Part shown: in pieces, positions 36,313 to 48,056 of the stretch
Position numbering within the stretch: position 1 is the first letter of the stretch
How the letters are laid out: each line of letters starts with the position of its first letter
Origin: Lingula anatina
Taxonomy: Eukaryota > Brachiopoda > Lingulata > Lingulida > Lingulidae
NCBI RefSeq assembly: GCF_001039355.2
Contig: NW_019776129.1
Span: 42,251 to 106,250 of the forward strand
DNA: 64,000 nt
Reading direction: 5' to 3'
The notes under the pieces: model-generated
What the model was told of the DNA's origin: nothing
Database searches by the model: none
Seen by the model: only the letters and a program-made list of their open reading frames with translations
Program-made: the position numbers and the translations under genes

Positions 36313-39300
36313 ATGAATTTGTTGGAATTGGGACTTCTAACTTTGCTTTGTACCCTTAATCATGCACAAGCGCAAGAAGGTATTCTTTAGTTTTTTGTAT
36401 TGTTGAAAACGAATTATCATTTAAAATTTAAAAGGGAAATGCGTTTTGATAATCAAAAGATTTTATCATAGTGTACTAACACTACAAAAAATTAATATAT
36501 TTTGCTTCAGATACAACCTTCTCTCAGATACAATTTTTTTAGTAGCAGTCCAAATGACACTTTTAACTTAGATGAGATTTAATGTTAGCAAAATTGACAA
36601 ATAACTTAAATATTTTAATTAATAAGACTCTAGTTTAGATTACTAGAGTCTTATTAATTAAAATATTTAATTAATAAGACTTTAGATTACTAGAGTCTTA
36701 TTAATTAAATATTTTAATTAATAAGACTCTAGTAATCTAAACTAAGTTTTCACCAAGAAAAATGTCTTTCCAGACTGTCGCTCTGCAGCTGACGTCGCCT
36801 TCCTTGTGGATGAATCAGGAAGCGTTGGAGCGGATCAATTCCGGAAAGTTTTGCAGTTCATTCACAACATGGTGAACACGTCTTTCAATGTCAGCGAAGG
36901 CAGCGTTCGGGTGGCCATGATTACATTTGGGACAGGTTACAAAATACAATTTACTTTGCGCGACACCACCAACAAAAATGATGTTTTGAAAAAGATAGAT
37001 GCTGTAGCTTACCGAGGCGGAGGTACAGACACTCATCTTGCCATACTTTTAGCAAAGCAGGCATATTTAAACCCCCTCAAACGTGGTCTTGGGGCTAGGA
37101 AAGGAATTCCGCAAGTCGCCATTGTAATAACTGACGGAGTTTCCGACAACCCCACTGAGACCAAAAGAGAAGCAGAATTAGCTCAAAAGCAAGGCATAGA
37201 GATATTTGCTATTGGTATTGGTAACCTCACAGACTACAACGAGCTACAAGCCATTGCCAGCGATCCCGATGACAGCCATGTTTACAACGTGGACAATTTT
37301 ACTGCGCTCATCGGTATCGGTGATAGGGTGTCCAGGAGCATTTGTAAAGGTATCAATTTTGGAAAAAAAATATATATTGGGTTATGGGCTGTTATATAAA
37401 CCACAGAAAATGATTTCCTAGTATGTGTTGATCTGTTCAGGCCTTATATCCGTTAAGTACTTAAGCACTTAGCACAGTGCATCTTTATCACAAAAATGCA
37501 AAGCGCACTTTGTAGAGAGAAAGAGAGAGAGTGTGTGTCTCTCAGCAGTCTGAATTAAATTAGTGACCACAGCTCACTCTCATAGCTGCCCTGAAGTATA
37601 GAACTTCAAGATATCTTACTTCATTTAAGGTAATCAAATAGAAAATATTTTCTTGCGACCTGTGGCACAGCCAAGCAGGTCCGCATGTTTTCGATTTTAT
37701 ATTCTTCTAACGTCTTGGAAACTGATTTTTTGCACCTTGAATTAATGATTACATGATCATATTTTTCTCGTGTTGACAAAATAAGAGATTTTTTAATATT
37801 AATATTATGTTTATCTTGAAAGTCACTTTCTGTTATTTTCTTATTGTAGGCCTATTTTTATCCTTGCATTATTCAGGACTATTAAAAGTCCACACTGGGT
37901 TTATTTTACTGCTTAAATTTACCTCTGTAAATAAAAATTTCTATTGCGTCAATTTAAACAACGATCAAAACTATTTGTGTGTAATTTCCTGTTCTTATTT
38001 TTATTATTACTACAAATATCAATGATTTGTTATTATGTTGGCCGTGTGTCTTTCTGTGAGAAATTGATAAGGGTGCCGTTTTGATTTTTTTTACGGTGAA
38101 ATGTGAAAAACGTGCTGTTTAAAGTCTTGTTGAATGGTTTTAATATAAACTATTAAATAATTAAGAACAATAAAACTGACATCTCCTTCATTCCAGCGGT
38201 GAAAGAAAAATTGAAAGCCAGCAGCCACAGTTCTGATGCACACCTCACTACCAGTGCTTCAGCCATTATCCAGAGTTCCTCACTGCCATATACTGCAATG
38301 ATATCACCCGAGGAGTCAACAGGTAGTTATTTATCTTAGTTTACAGTAGACATATCAATCCATCAACTTAAACCACCACTGAGAGACTGTGTTTGTAAGT
38401 GTCTGCTGTATGTCATCTATGACGGTGCGATATGACAGCTTTTAAGTCATATATCTTGACTTTGGTCCTGGATGATATTTTGATATTAACTATGCTTAGA
38501 ATGTCCACCAGTTTGTAATAATTTAACCTTTCTATTAGTTTTGACAAGCACTGTAACACTGTCAAGATTTTTTGTTTTCGTATAATAAAAAACACTTTTT
38601 TCTAAGACTGTCGCTCTGCAGCTGACGTTGCCTTCCTTGTGGATGAATCAGGAAGCATTGGAGCCGCTCAATTCCAGAAAATTTTGCAGTTCATTCACAA
38701 CATGGTGAACACGTCTTTCACTGTCAGCAAAGACGGCGTTCGGGTGGCCATGATAACTTTTGGGACAGGTTACAAAATACAATTTACTTTGCGAGAGACC
38801 ACGAGCAAAACCGATGTTTTGAATAAGTTAGATGCTGTAGCGTACCAAGGCGGAGGTAGAGACACTCATCTAGCTATACGTTTATCAAGGTTGGCATATT
38901 TAAACCCATTAAGACCAGTCGGTGCTAGAAAGGGGATTCCGCAAGTCGCCGTTGTTATAACTGACGGAGTTTCCGACAACCCCACTGAGACCATAAAAGA
39001 AGCAGAACTAGCTCAAAAGCAAGGCATAGAAATATTCGCCATTGGTATTGGTAACCTCACAGACTACAACGAGCTTCAAGCCATTGCCAGCGATCCTGAT
39101 GACAGCCATGTTTATAGCGTTGATGATTTTACAGCTCTCAGCAGTATCGGTGATAGAGTGTCCAGGAGCATTTGCAAAGGTATCAATATGGAATTATATA
39201 TTTCAGATTATTGGGTGTTAAATAAATCACTGAAAATGATCCCCTAGTCTGTGTTGATATATTCAGGCCTATTCCCATACCCACTTTTGCACTTAGCACA

Positions 39301-39895
39301 ATATATATTTTAACCCAAAAATACAAAGCACCCTTTGTCGAGGGAAGAAGGAGAATGTGTCTCTCTTCGCAGTCTAAACTAAAATAGTGACAACAGCTCA
39401 CTTTCCTAGCTGTCCTGAAGTATAGACCTTCAAGATATCTAACTTCATTTATATTAATCAAAAATAAAATATTTTCTTTCTACTTGTGGCGCAGCTAAGT
39501 GGTTCTGCAGGGTGTACTTTCTTTTTTATTCTTCTAACATGTTGCAAACTGAGGTCATTTCACTCGCATATGGTCTTTAAGATTTTAAGTTTGTTTCTAA
39601 ATGTGTCAACGAAAATGCATGCATGATAATGTTATGGTCACATTTTTCTCGTGTTGACAATCAAATAAGAAGATTTTTGTTTATAATGTCTATCTTGATA
39701 GTCACTTTATGTTATTTTGTTATCCTTCTATCAATGAAGACAATTAAAAGTCAACACTCGGTCTACTTTACTGCTTAGATTTCCATCTGTAGCTAAAAAT
39801 TTCTATTCCGTTAATTTGAACAATAATCAAAATTATTCATATGTAAATTCATATGTTTATTATTTTTTTTAATTATTATAAATGTTATTTCATGA

Positions 39896-39941
<46 letters not shown>

Positions 39942-41979
39942 TTGACAAATATCAAAGGTTTGTTTAAATGCCGGCCGTGAGTCTTTCTGTTAGAAATTGA
40001 TACCAAGACTGTTTTGATTTTTTTACGGTGAAATGTTAAAAACGTGCTGTTTAAAGTTTTGAGTTATTTAAGAATGTTTATCGAAGAATTTTCAATATAA
40101 GCTTTTAAATAATTAAGAATAATAAAACTGGCATCTCTTTCATCCCAGCGGTGAAACAAAAACTGAAAGCAAGCAGTCACAGTCCTGTTGCCCGACTCAC
40201 TACCAGTGCTTCAGCCATTATCCAGAGTTCCTCACTGCCATATACTACAATGATATCACCTGAGGAGTCAACAGGTAGTTATTTATCTTAGTTTACAGTA
40301 GACATATCAATCCATCAACTTAAACCACCACTGAGAGACTGTGTTTGTAAGTGTCTGCTGTATGTCATCTATGACGGTGCGATATGACAGCTTTTAAGTC
40401 ATATATCTTGACTTTGGTCCTGGATGATATTTTGATATTAACTGTGCTTAGAATGTCCACCAGTTTGTAATAATTTAACCTTTCTATTAGTTTTGACAAG
40501 CACTGTAACACTGTCAAGATTTTTTGTTTTCGTATAATAAAAAACACTTTTTTCTAAGACTGTCGCTCTGCAGCTGACGTTGCCTTCCTTGTGGATGAAT
40601 CAGGAAGCATTGGAGCCGCTCAATTCCAGCAAATTTTGCAGTTCATTCACAACATGGTGAACACGTCTTTCACTGTCAGCAAAGACGGCGTTCGGGTGGC
40701 CATGATAACTTTTGGGACAGGTTACAAAATACAATTTACTTTGCGAGAGACCACGAGCAAAACCGATGTTTTGAATAAGTTAGATGCTGTAGCGTACCAA
40801 GGCGGAGGTAGAGACACTCATCTAGCTATACGTTTATCAAGGTTGGCATATTTAAACCCATTAAGACCAGTCGGTGCTAGAAAGGGGATTCCGCAAGTCG
40901 CCGTTGTGATAACTGACGGAGTTTCCGACAACCCCACTGAGACCATAAAAGAAGCAGAACTAGCTCAAAAGCAAGGCATAGAAATATTCGCCATTGGTAT
41001 TGGTAACCTCACAGACTACAACGAGCTTCAAGCCATTGCCAGCGATCCTGATGACAGCCATGTTTATAGCGTTGATGATTTTACAGCTCTCAGCAGTATC
41101 GGTGATAGAGTGTCCAGGAGCATTTGCAAAGGTATCAATATGGAATTATATATTTCAGATTATTGGGTGTTAAATAAATCACTGAAAATGATCCCCTAGT
41201 CTGTGTTGATATATTCAGGCCTATTCCCATACCCACTTTTGCACTTAGCACAATATATATTTTAACCCACCACTGAGAGACTGTGTTTGTAAGTGTCTGC
41301 TGTATGTCATCTATGACGGTGCGATATGACAGCTTTTAAGTCATATCTTGACTTTGGTCCTGGATGATATTTTGATATTAACTGTGCTTAGAATGTCCAC
41401 CAGTTTGTAATAATCTAACCTTTCTATTAGTTTTGACAAGCGCTGTAACACTGTCAAGATTTTTTGTTTTCGTATAATAAAAAAACGCCTTTTTCTAAGA
41501 CTGCAGCTCTGCAGCTGACGTCGCCTTCCTTGTGGATGAATCAGGAAGCATTGGAGCTCCTCAATTCCAGAAAGTTTTGCAGTTCATTCACAACATGGTG
41601 AACATGTCTTTCATTGTCAGCAAAAACGACGTTCGGGTGGCCATGATAACTTTTGGGACAGGTTACAAAATACAATTTACTTTGAAAGACACAACGAACA
41701 AAACCGATGTTTTGAAAAAGATAGATGCTGTAGCGTACCAAGGCGTACCAGTTTTTTTCTTCTTCTAACATGTTGCAAACTGAGGCCATTTCAGTCGCAT
41801 ATGGTCTTTAAGATTTTAAGTTTGTTTCTAAATGTGTCAACAAAAATGTATGATAATATTATGGTCATATTTTTCTCGTGTTGACGATCAGATAAGATTT
41901 TTGTTTATAATGTCTATCTTGATAGTCACTGTTAATTAATTTTATAATTATTATTACTGTTATTTCATATTATTACTAC

Positions 41980-42012
<33 letters not shown>

Positions 42013-43619
42013 AAATATCAAAGATTTGTTAAAATGCTGGCTATTTTGATTTTTTTTTTTACAGTGAAATGTGAAAAACGTGCTGTTTAAAGTCTTGAGA
42101 TATTTAAGAATGTTTGTCGATGGATTTTAATATAAACTATTAAATAATTAAGAATAATAAAACTGACATCTCCTTCATTCCAGCGGTGGAACAAAAACTG
42201 AAAGCGAGCAGCCAAAGTCCTGTTGCACGGCTCACTACCAGTACTTCAGCCATTATTCAGAGTTCATCTCTGCCATATACTATAATGATATCACCCGAGG
42301 AGTCAACAGGTAGTTATTTATCTTAGTTTACAGTAGACATATCAATCCATCAACTTAAACCACCACTGAGAGGCTGTGTTTGTAAGTGTCTGCTGTATGT
42401 CATCTATGACAGTGTGATGTGACAACTTTTTTAAAAGTTAAAATGACTTAAAAGTCATATCTGGACTTTGGTCCTAATGATATATATAAATGTCCACAAG
42501 TTTGCACTTAATCAGACTTTTATTGGTTTTTGGCAGGTGCTGTAACTCTGTCAAGGTTTTTTGTTTTCGTTTTCGTATAATTAGAAAAAAAACATTTTTG
42601 AAAAAGGAAAAGTTCTATGTTTACTGCTGTGAAACTTGAAATTCTTTTTTTTTTTTTTTCATTTCACTAAGACTGTCGCTCAGCAGCTGACGTCGCCTTC
42701 CTTGTGGATGCATCAGGAAGCGTTGGGGCGGCTCAATTCCAGAAAGTTTTGCAGTTCATTCACAACATGGTGAACACGTCTTTCACTGTCAGCAAAGACG
42801 GCGTTCGGGTGGCCATGATAACTTTTGGGACAGGTTACAAAATACAATTTACTTTGCGAGAGACCACGAGCAAAACCGATGTTTTGAATAAGATAGATGC
42901 TGTAGCGTACCAAGGCGGAGGCACAAACACTCATCTAGCCATACGATTAGCAAAGTTGGCATATTTAAACCCATTACGACCAGTCGGTGCTAGAAAAGGA
43001 ATCCCACAAGTCGCCATTGTGATAACTGACGGAGTTTCTGACAACCCCACTGAGACCAAAAAAGAAGCAGAACTAGCTCAAAAGCAAGGCATAGAAATAT
43101 TTGCCATTGGTATTGGTAACCTCACAGACTACAACGAGCTTCAAGTCATTGCCAGCGATCCAGATGACAGCCATGTTTATAGCGTTGATGATTTCACTGT
43201 ATTAAGCAGCATAGGAGAGACGGTATCCAAAAGTATTTGCAAAGGTATGCAATTTATAAATATATCAGTGTTACTGTCTACAACGTTACTGTAAGTAATG
43301 CTTTCAAAGAAGAAATCACAAACTTGTAAAAAAAAGCCTGCGTCTAGCAATCCGTAGAATTGAGTGTTTATATGACGTCTTGCATAAATATGACTTCGTT
43401 ATATCATGTAAAGTATAGCAAAGAGATCATAAAACCACTATGGTACCACTATATAATGTAACAGTAATTCACCATTGTAACACAGTGTGGAATATTCCTT
43501 TTCAAGCTGTTGGTGAAGCACTGAAGGCAATGCACAGCTCTCTGCCGACTAAGGATCCTCGCTTCTCATCCTTGACAGAGATACGCACTCCATGCGAAAG
43601 TGTTGATGTACATGACTGA
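36313..43619 (+). CDS. VWA gene A: secreted four-VWA protein with truncated chimeric 3' end
   Basis: Nine coding exons: 36313-36379, 36774-37349, 38197-38322, 38607-39179, 40149-40274, 40559-41131, 42184-42309, 42672-43244 and 43507-43619. They sum to 2853 nt (950 residues). Every internal exon is phase 1-1. Signal peptide 'MNLLELGLLTLLCTLNHAQA'. Four ~191-residue VWA domains (about 23-214, 257-447, 490-680, 723-913), each bounded by Cys, alternate with 42-residue Ser/Thr-rich linkers; no linker exon precedes the broken VWA exon. The MIDAS DxSxS ('DESGS', 'DASGS' in the fourth) and 'TDGVSD' are present. Domains 2 and 3 have 'GGGRDT' instead of 'GGGTDT', losing the MIDAS Thr. The last exon starts like the mucin exon of gene B, crosses the duplication junction and stops 12 codons later in antisense lectin sequence. 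With no membrane span it should be secreted. The broken VWA exon at 41500-41768 is skipped in this model. Confidence 0.78.
36606..36746. repeat. nested AT-rich palindromes
   Basis: 'taataagactctag' and its inverse 'ctagagtcttatta' alternate several times within ~140 bases in intron 1 of VWA gene A. They are absent from the matching intron of gene B. Confidence 0.85.
38310..41262. repeat. recent 1952-bp tandem duplication inside VWA gene A
   Basis: Positions 38310-39308 match 40262-41260 almost base for base (offset 1952). The block spans the end of a linker exon, an intron and a complete VWA exon. I see only a few differences, including one Lys/Gln change and one silent change in the exon. 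Upstream of the block the copies are clearly more diverged. Confidence 0.85.
39896..39941. repeat. (ATT)n microsatellite
   Basis: About fifteen ATT units in an intron of VWA gene A. Confidence 0.95.
41500..41768 (+). pseudogene. broken VWA exon in gene A
   Basis: It starts after an intact acceptor ('tttttctaag') like the other VWA exons and reads in frame through 'DESGS' and 'MITFGTGYKIQF' to 'AYQG'. It then runs into intron-type sequence ('cttctaacatgttgcaaact'), matching the intron after the other VWA exons at about 39532. The second half, including the MIDAS Thr and Asp, the closing Cys and the donor site, is deleted, and a stop follows at 41766-41768. The linker exon that should precede it is also missing. 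Confidence 0.85.
41979..42010. repeat. (ATT)n microsatellite
   Basis: About ten ATT units, equivalent to the tract at 39896-39941. Confidence 0.9.
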
Positions 43620-43684
43620 ACTTTCACACCATTGACGATCAGTGGGAGAAAAACACACACTAGTTCTGAAATAAAGATCGGCAT
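43581..43684 (-). pseudogene. truncated copy of exon 1 of the fibrinogen-like gene
   Basis: On the - strand it keeps the ATG and signal peptide ('MPIFISELVCVFLPLIVNGV') and a few mature residues to 'SHGVRI'. It then enters antisense mucin-exon sequence at the duplication junction. The rest of the apple/PAN-like exon and both fibrinogen exons are absent. The open frame runs on to 43502, which is a junction artefact. Confidence 0.88.
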
Positions 43685-44860
43685 ATGTACTGCTTATGTA
43701 TAATAGTTTGCACGGCAAATGGTCGATTCTACAAAAGCATTGTAATGAATATCACTAATATCACTAAAAGAAAATAAATTTACTAAATAATTTAGCTATC
43801 GTTCTTACTTTAACACAAAGTTAAAACAAACCGTTCCTGATATAATTACGGGTATTAAATATGCAGTTCTAATCAGTGTCAAAATTAGTTTTGCCTCCTA
43901 AACTGCATTTCTCTCTTTTATTCAACATTGGATAAAAATAATTTTCTCCATCTGTATATTTCCCAGGACCTTTACAAAAAGACTGACGGTAGATGAATTA
44001 ATTATTAAGCAAGCAGTTTCTATTCTATTTTATTTTTGATATTACAAGGCATCGCAGCGTTCCACAGACACCCTATTGTTTCTGCTGTATTTTTCCTCAT
44101 CGTGTAAATATATCGAATCGTCGTCTGGCATTTTCTTATACTTCTCATAACAACTAATACAAAGGAGTTGCGCATATAATCAATAACACGTTATGCCAGA
44201 TTATATCCCGCACACCATTGGTAATAGACAACATTTAGGGGTTGAATATGATAAGCGCTTTACCGAGAAGAATCTTTTTTTTTCGTCTGCAGATATCCAA
44301 AAATCAAGGGAGAGTCGTAAAATGAATAAATAATTACGCAAATGTTGCGTTTTAGAAAGAAGCACAAAAGCTTGGTAGGCCGGTAGCAGCACCTCTATTT
44401 TTTTGGTACTTTAGGCACCATCACTTAAACGCCAGAAGGTATCTATCGTATATACATGTACATGTATTAATCACACATACCAAATTGATTATTTCACCTG
44501 TAAAATCGCTTTTAGCTGTTATCTGAAATTGTTCCTTTCAATAGAAACACAACAGAATTGTTTTAGCATTCAGACCACTGTTCTTTTTTTTATCAAATAC
44601 TATATCCAATGTCTACAAGGCAAAACTTGTCCGATAAAGAGGTGTTTGCTATTCACTTGACTGCTCAATGATAACAAGCCATAATATCTTCTACTTCAAA
44701 GATGATACTCTTGAAATTCTGTCTATTTAGGCCCTTCATTCTTATCTAATGGCTACTTGAGGTGACGTAAAGGTCTTCCCAAGATTATACTTATTAGTAC
44801 TTTTACAATTACAGTTACGACTGTTACTCATGTGATTTAGACAATGCGTTCGGGAGGTTA

Positions 44861-45096
44861 GGCTTCGTTCACATGGAAAGTCTATTTTCTAAAATTTATT
44901 TTCTATTCGCGGTATCTTGTAATCATGGTCCCTGTGCCCTGAATATCCCGCAGCGTAATTACTGGCGGCGCGAGCCAGTTACTTCCAAAGCTGTAATTAA
45001 TTCTCGGGATATTCAGGGCACAGGAACCGTGATTACAAGATACCGCCAATAGAAAATAGATTTTTAGAAAATAGACTTTTCCATGTGAACGGAGTC
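44861..45096. mobile_element. foldback element with ~92-bp inverted arms
   Basis: It starts 'ggcttcgttcacatggaaa' and ends 'ttccatgtgaacggagtc'. The two arms are near-complete inverse complements with a ~50-base centre, flanked by 'tta' and 'taa'. Unit A has no insert at the matching place ('ggaggttaaacaatc' near 32953). The termini resemble Harbinger-type MITEs, but the target duplication is ambiguous, so the family is not assigned. Confidence 0.8.
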
Positions 45097-45230
45097 TAAC
45101 AATCATCCAGCACTCGATATATGAAATCCAGCAATATTCTACAATTAAAAAAAGACTGTTAAAATTTTAAACCATAATGTGTGGGTTGGAAAGTGAATAA
45201 GGCTTCTAACAACTTCGAAATATAGGATCT

Positions 45231-45272
45231 CTTTCTCTCTCTCTCTCTCTTTCTTTCTCTCTCTCTCTCTGC
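45231..45272. repeat. (CT)n microsatellite
   Basis: About twenty CT units, interrupted by two TTT steps; followed by GT- and GC-alternating sequence. Confidence 0.85.
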
Positions 45273-48056
45273 GTGTGTGTGTATGCGCGCGCGCGCTAGT
45301 GTCCGTGTGTGCTCATGTGCACGTTCGCCTGATGAAATAGGCTCGTATCTACTTTTCAGCACTCGATGTAATCGTCATCCTTTCATCACAGCCACTTAGA
45401 TATCAATTACGTGTTTGTCCCCCGTGTAGACATAAGATGGTAACCAGGCAGGCCGGGTAAAGGTTACGAGAAAGATACACAGTGAAGTTGTCTACTGCTG
45501 ACCTCTATATCATGTCAAACACGGGTTATGCGTTACGCTGTGCTAGCATACAAATGTACGCCCTGCACTTTGCATGGGTCTTAAGCTATAATCACTTATA
45601 AGTAAACATATCTAGACCCAACGTCGGATGGGATAAGAAGTCGGTGTACTTGTATAGAGTTACATGCAGTCAAGTAAGGCTACAAATAGCATCAGCAACT
45701 TGCTACATGTATGAAGGGAAATTACGTACTTTTTCGTGTTAATACACTCCGCTTCTTGGAGCCGTATGTGAATGGCAATTTTTATAACTTTACTAATTTA
45801 TTTACTGTTTATGCGTTTATGCCCTCTTTAACCTGCTATCTTAGTAACATGTGGATTAAAAAATTCAGAAATATTGTGCGACATATTTTAACAAACACAT
45901 TTAACATGCAGCTGAGGGTACCATCATTCTCTTCGTAAAGGAAGAAATAGGACTCTTTGTATGCACTGGCCACAAGGCTTGATGGTACCATATAGACAAA
46001 CAAGCAAACAAACAAACAGACAAACAAATAAATAAATAAAAAGCTATTTGATTGATAGGTAAACAATGATAGATGTTAAATGTATATATACTTTGAATAA
46101 TAGCGGCATAACTGTAATATTTAACGAATAAACTAATGATGATTGCATGTACCACATAAATGGCAAGAACAGCTATTTCATGTGAGTTTGTTACTTTTCT
46201 GAAAAAATGAACGTCATTTTGTGGAAAAGCATACATAATAGAGCTGGGTGTTTACGATAAATATCAATTATCCAGTCACGTTCCCTTATAGAGAAAATAA
46301 AAACATCTAGCAGCAGTTAGATTATTTATATTATTGAGAAAGAATTAGAAGATTAAATTTTTCAATGTATGTGGCACCGACTTTCTTCAAGTACACTATG
46401 ACGCGTGTACAGCCCTGTGTTTCAAAACAACCTTTTAGACCAAACTTTTTTTAGAATTTGAACGTGAAAATTCTCTGTGAACAGATCAGCCGATAGTTGC
46501 CCTAGAATGCTGTCAGGGTGTGTATTACATGGGTACAATGATACTTTATCATGTCAGAGATATTCCTACCCATGCGGCACACAGAGATCTGGGCGGAAGA
46601 TAAATGTGACGTCAGTTATCTTTCATAGTACAGGTTGTCAAGGGACAGGACAACGTGTCGAACCATCTCGTATTCCCATTATTTAGGATTGCCTTTACCT
46701 GTTCTGTTATATGAATCCGCAATTGATCCACCCCACTTTTTTGTAGAATGTTTTCGGTAAAAGAGGACAAAGGCGTCAATGAGAAAATGTTAGCACAAGA
46801 TCGAGCTTTTGCTTATTGTTAGTTTTGATTAAATATAAGGCGCGAATTCAATTTTTCGTTCTCGATTAATACGACTATCATTTTTGCTATCTTAGTGTTG
46901 TGTTTCAAGTAACTTTCCCCATTTCTGAAAGAAAACTTTTCCATCATGTCAATCTGCTTTAAACTATGATAGATTTTGACCCACTTAGGTCAGGCTAATC
47001 CTAACCGTTATAAATAAATGGAGCGTGGACTTTCTGTTACACGGACCTGCAGTTTCGCTACACCGGTTTACACCCCACAGCGATTCTCTGCAACCGATTG
47101 CTAGAGTAGGCAAAAAATAATAAAATAAAATAAAATAAAAATTAGTAAAAAAGCAAAAAGCGTTCTCCAGGCAGTAAATGAATTGTTAATGTGAAATCTT
47201 GTAGACATGGTGCATCACCGTCACGAGGGATAACAGCATTTTGTCTGGAACCAAGATATGGGGACACCTTGTGTACTGAATTATGTGTCCGGAATATATT
47301 CCAGAACAAACACTGTTTGTCACCTGTCTTTGCTGCTTATACATACGATTCTGATAAACATGGCTGAATATCTGTTAAAATGATGAATACCCTGGTTGTT
47401 AAATGATAAATGATTGAGCGATTGATTGAAAAAGTATCGATCATAACGTCGCTGACTGAATGCTGTGTTATATCAATTCCCCAACAGTCAGGACAGACAT
47501 CTTTTTTTCTTTCCAAGTAGGGGAGACTGCATATTTTGCAGGATCTCTGTTGTTGTGAAGGAAATTCATTTTAAAAGAAAATGTACTTTATGAACGAATC
47601 TAGTGTCGAAAGTGAAGATTTATCAGTCTCGAATCTGTACTGCCGATACCCGTATCTGGACTTTATCGAATCGCGGTTTGTTCCCACAGAGTGGCCTTCA
47701 CGGGGAAACCGAGGGAGAAATACACACTGGGCTTATGCAAAACTTAAGCATTTTCAGTTGTTGCTGTGCGATTTCTATCAAGCCACATTCGATATAAGAT
47801 TCTTAAGAATGGCATACCGGTGGTATGGACACAAAAACGAACGAACTCTAAAAGGTCAATTTTGTCAAAACAATAAGGATGAAAGGTATGATTAGTCCAG
47901 AGATGTTATGTCCAATTTAAAACCACAGTTGGTTTTCACCCTTGGATCTCTTGCTAACATGAGAGCTAAGAAGTTCATTGCTGACAAAGAGAAGGCAATA
48001 GAGCAGTGCAAGAGAGGGACACTCATCATGGCTGGATTAAATAAGAAGTGTGCACC

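Larger units (their letters stand above)
31545..43580. repeat. segmental duplication, left copy (unit A)
   Basis: From mid exon 1 of the fibrinogen-like gene, through its 5' flank, to the first ~70 bases of the mucin exon of the VWA gene. It matches 43581-51375 in direct orientation. Matching landmarks (A/B): lectin ATG 31647/43684, VWA signal-peptide ATG 36313/48057, mucin-exon acceptor 43506/51301. Unit A is longer because its VWA exons were amplified. Confidence 0.85.
43685..48056. other. intergenic flank upstream of VWA gene B (duplicate of 31648-36312)
   Basis: Non-coding. It aligns with unit A over most of its length. It lacks the MITE at 34882-35291 and carries its own foldback element (44861-45096). 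The open frames near 47.6 kb reflect conserved 5' flank sequence, not a supported gene. Confidence 0.55.

Noticed and set aside
43502-43684. 60-codon - strand open frame with a signal peptide
   Set aside because: Not a new small secreted protein: it is the lectin signal peptide fused to antisense mucin sequence at the duplication junction.
47581-47895. 104-codon frame upstream of VWA gene B
   Set aside because: The homologous sequence in unit A (about 35830-36150) is shifted and interrupted. Similarity reflects recent duplication of non-coding flank.
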